Below are positions 47,460-57,768 of a stretch of 64,000 nt of DNA, one piece after another. Numbering within the stretch: the first letter of the stretch is position 1; every line of letters starts with the position of its first letter. The notes beneath the pieces are model-generated. The model was not told the origin of the DNA. It was given only the letters and a program-made list of their open reading frames with translations, and did not search any database. The translations under genes and the position numbers were made by a program. This stretch comes from Clonostachys chloroleuca (taxonomy: Eukaryota > Ascomycota > Sordariomycetes > Hypocreales > Bionectriaceae), in the NCBI GenBank assembly GCA_037952775.1, contig JBANAY010000004.1, forward strand, positions 6,882,001 to 6,946,000, in the 5' to 3' direction.

Positions 47460-48969
47460 ATGGATAATCCGGCAATTCCTCCTCCCCCAACGCCTGAGCA
47501 AGCCGCGGCCATGGCCGCGGCTGCTGAAAAGCTCAACATTGAAATATGGACGTTGCTGGCTTTTGGTATCTTGGTGACGATGCTCAGGACGTACGCCAGA
47601 GTCAAGGCTGTCGGCTTCAAAGGGCTCCAGCCCGACGACTACCTGGTCTGGGTCGCAGTGGTTCGTTTCACGATTTCCCGCCGCGCGTTTTCGCGACCGC
47701 TACAAGCGACTTCTTGGCTAATCCGCAAATTTAATTTGATATCAATCACAGTCTTTCTATGCTTTTGAGAGTGCTCTTGCGTATTCAGTTGGAGAGTATG
47801 CGATGGGTATGGCCAATAATGGTATGACTGACGCGCATCGCGCGGCTCTGCCAGTCGACAGCCAGGAGTATCACCTCAGAGTCGTCGGGTCCGTCATTCA
47901 GCTGTCTGGATGGTCGGTGTACTCGGTGTTGTTATGGTCACTCAAGGCTTCATGGCTGGTATTCTACCTACGATTGACGGTAAGGCTCCATCATGCCCCA
48001 AGAAGAAAGCAATGCAAGTCTAATTCACACACCAGGAGGGCCTTGGCCGCAGCTATCGCATTCGGATCTACATTGGCTTCGGACTCATCATCACGACATG
48101 GTTGGTGGTCCTGTTGAACTTGTTCCTCAGCTGTCGACCGTTCCGCCGTTACTGGCAGATCAACCCCAACCCAGGAAGTGAGTACTCACAATTCCATTCT
48201 GAAATGTAAAGAAGGTCCAAATCATTGACCGTGGTTCTTAGATGTCTGTCAACCCGCTGTGTCCAACGCCATTATCTGGGTATACTGGACATGTAACGTT
48301 AGTACGGATCTGTATCTTCTCTCTATCCCTCTGCCGCTGCTTTTGTCATCCCGACTGCAGAGGTGGAAGAAGATCAGTCTCATGTTCCTGTTCAGTGGCG
48401 GTCTATTGATTGTCGTCTTTGCGACACTCCGATGTGTCATCATTGTCACAGACCCGGAGAATGGAGCGCAGTTGGCGGGTTCGTGGGCCGTCCGAGAGAC
48501 ATTTGTGGCCATCGTGACCACGAGCTTGCCACTGGTCTTCACTCTCGTCAAGGGATGGCTGGGACCTCTGGTGACTCGAGTGAGTACGGCACGCTCGTCG
48601 CAGAAGGACTCAAAGCATACGCCCAGAGTCATTGCCACATTTGGTGGTGGTAATAGCAGTTGGCGTGGTCGTGGCCCGCCCACCGCGAACCCCATCACCA
48701 ACTTCACCATGAATGAGAGCGAGGAGCATATTGTCTACGAGATGAAGCACATGCCTGATGGACCCCTGCAGAGACCGGCGGACAACAGCATCCAAAAATC
48801 CGTGCAGGTGTCACTCGACCGGGAGGAACGGCGGCAGCAGCATCCTATGCCAAGCAACGACGGCAGTAACATGGCCTCTGATCCCCGATGGGAACAAGCC
48901 CAAACCGGGCACAGTGCCTTTATCCAGGGGAGGAACATGAGTATGAGCCCCGGCAATTACAGGCACTAG
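47460..48969 (+). CDS. Fungal rhodopsin-domain (PTH11-like) integral membrane protein
   Basis: Four exons: 47460-47660, 47752-47979, 48036-48177 and 48242-48969, in phase with introns of 91, 56 and 64 nt, giving 432 aa. The N-terminus (MDNPAIPPPPTPEQ) is extracellular-type. About seven membrane segments follow: IEIWTLLAFGILVTMLRTYARV, SVIQLSGWSVYSVLLW, IYIGFGLIITTWLVVLLNLFLSC, AVSNAIIWVYWTCNVSTDLYLL and ISLMFLFSGGLLIVVFATLRC among them. The block GLQPDDYLVW after TM1 and the CRPFRRYW...C-Q pair before TM5 are family marks; the two Cys probably form the loop disulfide. The last 130 residues are a polar, low-complexity cytosolic tail. Members are GPCR-like surface proteins of unknown ligand, often expanded in plant-associated fungi. 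No CFEM domain is present. Confidence 0.82.
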
Positions 48970-50372
48970 GATTATAATCCCTGAATGGAGGTAGCATTTG
49001 CCGCCTTTACGAGTATCATGGGTAAAATGTATCACTATGGTTTTGATAGGTATCGTGATGGATGGTTAATTAGCGAGAAATATTAAATAAGCATGTCATT
49101 ATTATAAGCTGGAATTTCAACCGAGGAATCTTATTCTATTCACACCATGAGAATTTTTCAAGCCCTCAGCTCATGCACGATTCGCCTCGCCTAGCAACAG
49201 CTTCCACAACGATCTAGCTGAAGCGATCCATGTCAAGGCGAGTGAGACTAATCATGCCGCCAACACCAATCGGGCAGCATTCACCCCCTCCCTGTCCCAT
49301 GAAAGCCGTATTGATGAACATGGCAGTTACTTCTTTAGTGTGGTCACCCCTGGTCCCCACGACGGAGACCATCGGCTGGCTGGCTGCCATGTTTCGGGCT
49401 CACCGTAGGCAGGGTTCCATTCGTCGGTGACACCAATTCCTTAGCCAGGGGCACTATCTCGTTCTAGGTTGTGTTGATCGAGATGCGCACGGGCCGATTT
49501 GCTATTTTGACTGGAATTATGAAGACGACGCTGACCTCTAACCGCGAGAGTCGCAACCACGTCTCCTGGCATGACATTGTTGCCCAATCAAGAGAGTCCG
49601 CCAAGGCACAGTCCCAGATCCTTCGGTGGAGTAGAAGAGCTAAATTGGTAGAGTATCATTCGTCCGCCTGGCATTCACCGTGAGGAGTGCTCGGAAGTTC
49701 CTTTCCCCGACCTCGCCGAATCTCTGTCAGACCTCGCAAGTCTAACCAGCCCGCAAGGCCCATGCCTGCTAACGTCGACTTTGAGCTACCTAAAGTAAAG
49801 AATCCTCCGCTGTGCGTTCCACATCGTTCTTACGTCAACTCACTAGATATACAGGCTCTTGGAGCCATCGCGGCCGCATCAACGGAGATTGGGCCAGCTA
49901 GCGGGCTCGAGTCTGACTACAACAGGAAGACCCTAATGTAACTAGGAGCTGTCAAAGGATGACCCCTGGACTGGTAATTGGGTTCCCATTGGGTTCCCAT
50001 TCGTTGCCGCGAAAGACGCCTTATGCTGCGCCGTGATGTGTCTATTCTTGTCCGCCTACGTGTCAGTGTCAGTAACGTTCTTGGTACTGCGCCCTTATTA
50101 CTCGATCCGATAACCGGGATCCTGACTGCCAGACTAAGTGGTTAGCGTGCCGTCTAAGCGGTTTTCTCCATCTCTTTTATGTTGACTTCCACAACTGGCT
50201 CTAAGCGGGCTGTCTGTTTCAGCACAAAGGTGGAAAGTTCCATCAACGGATTGCCTGCGAAATTGGGTGGCACTTTATAAGTACACTGGATGGTTCGTGC
50301 TTCTTGCATCACATCCAAGCAAATACACCCTCGTTGAGCTGCCAAGGACTTTTCCAGTCACTGCTTCCGAAT
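48970..50372. other. Intergenic, no supportable gene
   Basis: About 1.4 kb. Small open frames between 49230 and 49941 (plus) resemble nothing known. A short direct duplication GGGTTCCCATT x2 is at about 49980-50001. Confidence 0.45.
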
Positions 50373-52019
50373 ATGGCCTTCTCTTTGATCCTAGTCGGCG
50401 GTCTTGCTGCTGTCTACTTGTTCTACCATGTTACATGCCTGTTGCTGCTCTGGCGTCGTCGGTGGCAGATGGCAAGAAAAGCCGGATGCAAGCCTCCTCG
50501 CAAGCTTCCCCAGATCGATCCATTCCTTGGTACGGATGTAGTCCTCCAGAACCTCGGGGCTGCTAAGAAGTATGGCTTCCTCGACCTCCTGAAGAAGCGT
50601 CACGCGGCCAACGGCCTGACCTTTACCACCAACACCTATTTCCGCACAACGATCAACACATGCGACCCAGACGTGATCCGCAGCGTCCTGGCGCTTCAAT
50701 TCCATGACTTTGGAATGGGCCCTCTGCGCCGGAACAGCGCTTCGCCTCTTCTCGGGAAGGGTATCTTCACCACTGATGGCGATATCTGGGCCCATCAGCG
50801 TGGCCTGATCAGGCCCGCCTTCGCAAAGTTGCAATTCAACGAGTTTCCCTTACTTGCTATGCACACTGATGAGTTTCTCGGGGTGATTAAGAGGCACAAT
50901 TACGAACTAGATCTTCAACAATTGTTCTTCCGTTCTGTCAGTATCCTAGACTTGCCAGCATCGTATTTCTCCAACTAACCTCACTATCAGGTCCTCGACT
51001 CTAATACTCTGTATTTGTTTGGCGAGTCCATCGGACTCATGCATGACAATGCGACAGATGCCGCCACTACGCTTCACCATGCCTTGGATTACGCCCAGCA
51101 AGGCACTATCCTTCGCCTGCGTCTAGGCAATCTCATGTTCGCCCACCGTGATCAGAAGTTCCGCGATTCATGCAAGACTGTCCATTCCTACGCTCAGAAG
51201 TTTGTGGATCAAGCCCTTGAATTCCGACGGAAGAATGCCCACCTTCCTGTGGAGAAGTGGGAACATCCCAGGAACCCTAATGGCATCCAAACCTACATCT
51301 TCCTGCAGGAGCTAGCTAAGGAGACGGATGATCCGATCCTGCTGAGAGACCAGGTAGTCAACATGATCCTGGCCGCTCGGGACACCACCGCAGGCTTGCT
51401 GAGCTTCACTGTCTTCATGCTGGCCAGATTCCCTGAGGTTTGGAAGAAAACTAGGGCGGATGTGCTTGAGAACTACTGCGAGCCTCTGACCTACGATGCC
51501 CTCAATAGCATGACCTACCTACGATACGTGATCCAAGAAAGTAAGTCACATCTTGTCACTTACTTGAAATGAGAGATTCTAATGTGTGTTAAAGTCCTCC
51601 GTCTTTTCCCTCCCATCTCAACCAACAGCCGGATGGCCAACAAGGACACTGTTATTCCTGTTGGCGGTGGTCCAGATGGCAAGTCCCCGCTGTTTGTAGC
51701 GAAGAATCACGTCGTCACCTACAGCACCTTCGTCATGCACCGCCGCAAGGAGTTCTTTGGCGAGGACGCAGACGAGTTCCGCCCAGAACGGTGGGAGACG
51801 CTACGAACAAGTTGGGAATACCTGCCATTCAATGGAGGACCCCGGATATGCCCCGGCCAGAAGTTTGCCCTGGCGGAGGCGACTTACACCATCGCCAGGA
51901 TGGCCAAGGCATACAAGGAAATTATCAGCCTGGATGATACCGACTGGAGGGAACAGCTTACGCTGTCGCTGACCCTGAACAACGGTGTACACTGCCGTCT
52001 AGTTCCCGATGACCAATGA
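50373..52019 (+). CDS. Cytochrome P450, CYP52/CYP539-like
   Basis: Exons 50373-50936, 50991-51540 and 51595-52019 (two 54-nt introns) give 512 aa. The ATG at 50373 starts an N-terminal membrane anchor (MAFSLILVGGLAAVYLFYHV) followed by basic RRRWQMARKAG, so it sits in the ER membrane. P450 landmarks are complete: the helix-C region DGDIWAHQRGLIRPAF, the I-helix oxygen motif AARDTTAG, helix-K ExxR at E371-R374 (assembled across the second intron), the PERF-like FRPERW and the heme loop FNGGPRICPGQKFA with ligand C457. The DxWxxxRxxxRPxF pattern and the ICPGQKFA loop point to the CYP52/CYP539 clan, which hydroxylates alkanes, fatty acids or similar long hydrophobic chains. It lies 1 kb upstream of the halogenase in the same orientation; whether they share a pathway is unproven. 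Confidence 0.92.
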
Positions 52020-53009
52020 GTGTAGCCTGGAGCAGAGGATGTATGATTTGATAACCCCACCTGGAGGACCCATTCTTTTTCTTTTTTCTTTTTAAATTCT
52101 TTTGTAATTACTGCCCATTAGGGACTAGAATTGTTATATTAGCATGATATCATTGAAAGAAGAATGGAGCAAATAATGCCGTGATGCCTAATGTAAGATA
52201 GGTTAGCCTGCACTTGCCCACTTGCCGACATAAATTGCACCTGATGTAAGCACTACGGTTGATGCATGTATGTAAGAAGAAGGAGACAACTCGCCTGCTA
52301 ATGTAAGAGAGGCAGGAAGATGCTTACTGTCCTTCTTAACAAAGAAGTGATTGGCTAGGCTAGTGCCGTGACGAATTACTATTTCTGATTCCTAACGGTA
52401 GCTGCCTAAATTTTGCTTCTATCGAGGGGTTGGGACTTTTATGCACACGCCCCCTCCAGTAGTCGTGCAGATGCAACGTCGCCGACCTACTTAATACGAT
52501 GTAAGCGCAGGAGCCGAGACCAGGATGTGAGATCCTGTCAGCGGTCCAGGCCCACCAACCGCACCTCCAGCATGCAGCAGGGATCATTAGAAGGACTTTA
52601 GTCAGTTTTATGAACACCTATGTTTTTTATGTTTTCATCAAATGCCGTTGGTCAAGGTGAGTCAAAGTTATGCTGTTTGTGAATTAGCTGAGAGAATTCC
52701 CGCTTTGACTGAGGGGCGAACTTGAAAATACTCGTAGATAATTTCATATTAAACATAATGTACAGGTAATTCATATCATATAATAAATATATACTGCTAA
52801 AGTAGTAAAACAATAGTGAAAGGGGATAAGTGAGATCACAAGGAGGCTAGAGCATGGTAAAATATGGGCTGATTTTAGTATAAGGATTGCTTAGGACGGC
52901 ACTCACCTAATTGATCCAGCCAGTGCCCCCTATTAATACTCTCATACAGAACGCTGTGACACGCTTCAGTTGATCATTTTCCACATTGACACATACTCTC
53001 GATGCAATA
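52020..53009. other. Intergenic, AT-rich upstream of halogenase
   Basis: About 1 kb. The stretch 52735-52810 is strongly AT-rich. No gene, RNA or clear operator seen. Confidence 0.45.
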
Positions 53010-54964
53010 ATGGATTCCACCAAAGCGACTCCCAAACACACCTTCGCTCAGCGTGCTGCTGACGGGAACTTGGGTGATAGCGAGATCCTCAACTCGAACA
53101 ATGAAGCTGGGCCAAGCCCCCCAAAGATGCAGATGTTGTCGTCACCGGTGGTGGTATACATGGATTAATCTATGCCATCCACTTGGCAACGCATAAGCCA
53201 GGCAAGCTCAAGGTTTCCCTTGTCGAGAAGAACCAAAAGCCCGGGTACAAGATCGGGGAGAGTACTCTTCCCCTGTTCTCCATGTGGCTCAAGATGCACG
53301 GCCTAACGGGGGAGTACCTCTTACGCATCTTTGGAGTCAAGGACGGTTTCGGGTTCTACTTCCTCGATCGAGAAAATCAGGGGAACTACACCACCCTCAT
53401 GAGCTTTGGCACGCCTGCTCCCCACCTGAGTGGCTATCAGCTTGAGCGCCCCATCAGTGAGCTTCTCCTCACGTTGTTTGCCCAACGAAACGGGGTCAAT
53501 GTGTACCACGGCCGTACTGTCGACTTCAAAGCCTCCAAAGTTCAAGGTGGAATCAAAAACACCAAGATTGAGGTCGGCGAAGGACGCCAAGGGCAGCCAG
53601 CAGCCAGCATCGATACATCATTGCTTATAGATGCAACTGGTCGCTTTCGCCAGCTTGCGTCCAAGAATGCGTCCTTGCACCGCTTTGAAGGATGGAATTA
53701 TGATGCCTTCTGGGGCTACTTTACGTACCCGGAGGATGAGAGCAAGATCTCCCTCCGCAATTTCGAGGGCTGCCACACCAACCACTTTTGCTTCCCCGAG
53801 GGCTGGTTCTGGGTCATCCGGGTTCTCTCATGGGAAGGCAGCCCAACTGCAAACCTCATGGATATGCTTTCTTATCTGCTCGACTGTGCAGAAAAGGGAG
53901 TCCCGGGCGACCAGGTGCCAAGCACAGCTGAGCTAGCCAAGATGTTTGGTCTCACCTACCGCTGGGTCACAAGCATTGGCGTCGCCTGCCGCAACGATGT
54001 CAAGTATCCAGAGGATATAGAGACATACGGCTCGACCGAGGCAGAGCGCAAATTCAACTACTTTGTTCGCAAATATTCCGTCATTTCCGAGTTCATGACC
54101 AACTTTGAGCTCATACAGGACCTTTACGGCCCGCGCACAACCTGGTTTGTCCGTAAGACCCTCACCTATCAATCTCCTGTAGTTTCTGGCCCTGGCTGGC
54201 TCGCTATTGGCGACGCTACTGGCTTTACCAACCCTCTCTTCTCCCCGGGCATTACGGCCAACATGTCGACATCGACGTTTGCCGCCGAGCTCACCCACAA
54301 GGCAATCGAAGCAGCCGGGAAAGAGAGTACCGTGGACCTTGCCGAAGCATCGATCCGCTCGACGCTGGCTCCTTATGACGAGTTCGCAAAGGCCCTCGTC
54401 CCAGGATTGAACCAGATGAACTGCTTCAACTATGTCTGCTTCCGCGACCCCCGATTGGGACCGCAGGTCTCGTCCATGTGGCAGAACCTGGCCAGCGCTA
54501 TCGGGGGATTCGGGTCCGTTGTGAAGAACTTCACGCTGACGCCCGAGACGTTCCTGCCATACGCGCTCAGATGGCGCTGGGGCTCTGCAGTTGATGAATA
54601 TATCGCGGTTGCGCGTCATGCTATTGATCTCATCAAGCCAATCCCGCTGGAAGAGCCCGTGCCAGACGAAATCGTGCGCGATATTATTGACTTTGCCAAC
54701 AAGATGAAACCCAAGGCCCAGAAGGTACTGGCGGACAGGGGCGCGAACATCCGATGGGGAGGATTCTTCAGTTGCTACGATCATGATCTCAATTACCTCG
54801 AGGACAAGACAAGGGGGGATACTTTCACTCGTAAATGCTCTCACTGCGGGTCGTGGCTTGTGCTCCGTCCAGATTGGACACTTTGCTATACTTGTGGAGT
54901 GGAAAGGACGGCAGACGAGGCCGCAATCACATGGTATCCTCCTGCACCTGCAGGGATGGCTTAG
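53010..54964 (+). pseudogene. Flavin-dependent halogenase with C-terminal CX2C-X12-CX2C motif; one-base frame break
   Basis: The ATG at 53010 opens 35-40 codons ending AGPSPPK. Then a CCCCCC run (53117-53122) shifts the frame. One extra C would continue directly into DADVVVTGGGIHGLIYAIH, the FAD-binding site, and yield 651 aa. Using repaired numbering: GxGxxG at G47-G52, KIGESTLP near 81-88, candidate catalytic Lys K111 in GVKDGFGFYF, the GWxWxI block G265-I270 whose final Pro is Arg (R271), and the halogenase motif FxxPxxSxG at F406-G414 (FTNPLFSPG). The tail carries C610, C613, C626 and C629, like a small zinc ribbon, not a usual part of these enzymes. It should use FADH2 and chloride or bromide on an electron-rich substrate. 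Substrate is unknown, and it needs a partner flavin reductase. Whether the break is real or an assembly error is open. Confidence 0.78.
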
Positions 54965-55633
54965 ATGATGGTTTCATTAATGATGGAGATGATGATTTGA
55001 TGGTTTAGTGATAGAGACGATGATATTAAATTGAACAGGGCTACAGAACGGCATTCTAAACTCAATGGCTGCGATCAATCGCTGCAGTTTTCTTGTTTCC
55101 GTTCAAGTTGTGAATACCCATGGCCGCTCGACGGATATAACGTTAGATGCCAAATGCAGAATTGCTAGAAATAAAACCACAACATAGGGGAATATCTTTC
55201 CTCGTCGGCGAGGCAGCCGACTAACGGGTCATCTCCATTGCTGACTGTTACGTCGGACACTTCGGTCTGTTCCGCCGATAATTACCTCGTCACAGGATGT
55301 CGGATCGAACATTCCCTCCTCTCAGAATCTGTGCCTTCTAGTAAGTGGGGTGATCTGTCTACTGTACGTCCAACGGGTACATTTCTGGTGTCGATGGTAC
55401 ATATAGGATCGCCGGCCACTTCACCGTAGTGGCCGACAACGCAACATATCTGCTCACCAACCTCGGTATGGAGATGATATCTTCTGAATGTACCACGATC
55501 GACCACAGATCGGTCACTCCCTCAACATGATACGCTATGCTTCGAATTTCATAAATAAGAAAAGTCGCTGCCCCCGTCGTTCCAGTAGCTATCTTTGGTC
55601 CATGAGCTAGCCAACATCCACAATATCTACAAA
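54965..55633. promoter_or_regulatory. Promoter region with two CGG/CCG inverted repeats
   Basis: This 669-bp gap precedes the DAO-type oxidoreductase. It contains GTCGGC-N6-GCCGAC at 55204-55221 and CGGCCACT-N7-AGTGGCCG at 55413-55435, both perfect inverted repeats carrying CGG and CCG triplets. They are candidate binding sites for a Zn2Cys6 dimer; one such regulator gene begins at 57769. Function is inferred. Confidence 0.4.
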
Positions 55634-57197
55634 ATGTCTAACTCCTCCTCAACGATTGCCGCAAATACTGACACCACCGAGTCCAGGAAGCGTGGACCTC
55701 CTGTGAATAACGGCGGTCTCAGTCTCTGGCAGCAAAGCACACGGTCTTACTCGAATCTCGAAGCGAACAGAAATAGTATTCTGCCCTCAGAGTCGAAATA
55801 TGTTGTCATCGGTTCCGGTATTGCCGGTGGACTGTTGACCTATGAACTGATTCAGGCTGGTGTACCTGGAGAGGACATCCTCGTCTTAGAGGCCCGCGAG
55901 GCCGCCAGTGGTGCAAGCTCCCGAAACGCTGGCCATGTGCGACCCGGTATTTCGACATTTTCTTTGAGCATGAGCCCTTTCCAGCTATCCAGCTAACAAT
56001 TGTGACAGATGCATTTCGGGGTTTCGAGACGTACGCAGAGCATCACGGCAAAGAACAAGCACTCAAGATCCTAGCAAACGAGCGCATCGTTCTTGAAAAG
56101 GTAAACCAGTTTGTTCGCCAACAAAACATTCCCTGTGACTTCAACTACACTACCACGTTCGAATGCTGCATGACGCCCGAGTTTGCCGACTACGAAAGGA
56201 GGAACTACGATGCCTTCCGAAGAGCTGGGGGTGACGTGTCTCATGTCAAACACTATACAGGCGAGGAGGCGGCACAGAAGACCGGAATCGCGGGAGTTGT
56301 TGAGGCATATGAGTGGCCAGCTGGATCAAGTCACCCGGCGAAGTTGGCTCAGTGGCTTTTGGATACAGTCATCGAGAAGGGCGTGCGACTGTACACGTAC
56401 TGCCCTGTAATTCGAGTGACGGCAGACAAGTCCTCGGGAAAGCATGACAACATCTCCTCTCCGCTCTGGGACGTGCACACCCCTCGCGGTACCATTCGGA
56501 CTGCCAAGGTTGTTTACTGCACAAATGGCTTCACCGGCCATCTGCTCCCACAGCTCGGCCCCCATATTGTTCCATATCGTGGTCAAGCACACGCCATTGT
56601 TCCGGTCCCTGCGCTCGCCGGTTCCAAGATGCTGCGCAGCACATACTCTCTACGATACTCCCTAAATCACTATTATTCCATCATTCAACGTCAGAGTGAT
56701 GGCACCGTCATTCTGGGGTGCTCGCTCCCAAATCCTAAACTCCCAGAGGAGGTGATTCGGGGTGTACGAACAATAGACGACACCCAGTTCAACAAAGCCA
56801 TCAAAGACGATGCCTTGAGCCACTTCGAGGCCTTCTTTCCGAACATGGGAATTGACCACGCCGTCTACGGGGAGGGCCTCGCTCACGTCTGGAACGGCAT
56901 CGTTGGCTTAACAAGCGACGAAGTTCCCTTCCTGGGCCCTGTTGATGGTAAATCTGGCCAGTTTGTTTGCGCTGGTTTCAATGGCCATGGTACGTATCCC
57001 GCCCTGTCACACAAGATAATCAACATGCTAACCAAGCAGGTATGGCACGTATCTTTACGAGTGCACCTGGTGTGGCTAAATTGATTCTTGGTCACCCTTG
57101 GGCCGAGACGGGACTGCCTGAGTGCTTCAAATTTAGCCAGGCTCGGCTTGACAAGCTAACGAGTTCGCTCAAGGTGACAGCGAAGTCGAAGATCTAG
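55634..57197 (+). CDS. FAD-dependent oxidoreductase, DAO family
   Basis: Exons 55634-55946, 56009-56989 and 57040-57197 (introns 62 and 50 nt) give 483 aa. The start is the ATG for MSNSSSTIAAN. The Rossmann motif VVIGSGIAGGLLTYEL lies near residue 57, followed by the acidic end of beta-2 (ILVLEAREAASGASSRNAGHVRPD) typical of amine and amino-acid oxidising DAO proteins; the HVRP/DAFRGF join spans the first intron. Later family blocks are GLAHVWNGIVGLTSDEVPFLGP and CAGFNGHGMARIF, the flavin-contacting C-terminal signature. It probably oxidises a secondary amine, amino acid or related compound, producing peroxide, but the substrate cannot be told. There is no signal peptide and no clear PTS1 (it ends KSKI). 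It lies between the halogenase and a Zn2Cys6 regulator. Confidence 0.88.
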
Positions 57198-57768
57198 ACT
57201 CTCGGCCATGATTCCCAAAGAGGACTGTGTTGCATGTTAACGGCAGACATTGCCAGCTTACTAGACTTGTGAAGTAGCAAAATTCACCGCAGAAGTTTCC
57301 CATCTCACCGATAGTCTCATCAAAGCCTATAATGACTCAGATCTTCCTTGCTACCTTGCTACTTAGAATATGGCAGTACAATATAAATTAATCCTCTACC
57401 GTTTCTTTTCTTTTAGACTGTTGGTGCCAGCAGGCTATATAATATCTACTATTCTACTGTGTGGTGTAGGCTTACACTTTTGCTGGTGGTCTAGTGGCAT
57501 TAATATAGACAGTTATTATATAGGCCATATGATCGTGAAAGGTGGCCGCAAATTCAGAAATACGCAATATATGTTTGAGTGTCTCGAATCCAATCACCCA
57601 GTTGTGCGGTAACTGGTACCTGGTAGGTACTACCTTACTAATATCAACGATGACGGGTTTGATTGGGGCAGCGCCGATGCCGAGCCATTCAAATACTTGA
57701 ACCTGCGACGTCGCTAGGTCCCGCACAGCTCCGACCTTCACTAGTCCTTGGCCTGTCTTGGGAACAAA
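57198..57768. other. Intergenic, regulator upstream region
   Basis: About 570 bp, AT-rich in 57360-57570. No gene recognised; a minus-strand frame at 57882-57472 overlaps the next gene and is a shadow. Confidence 0.4.

Noticed and set aside
50304..50372. Upstream ATG for the P450
   Set aside because: It would add 23 polar residues before the membrane anchor, which P450s of this kind lack.
53933..54844. 303-codon open frame antisense to the halogenase
   Set aside because: No motifs; the sense strand carries the intact halogenase signatures.
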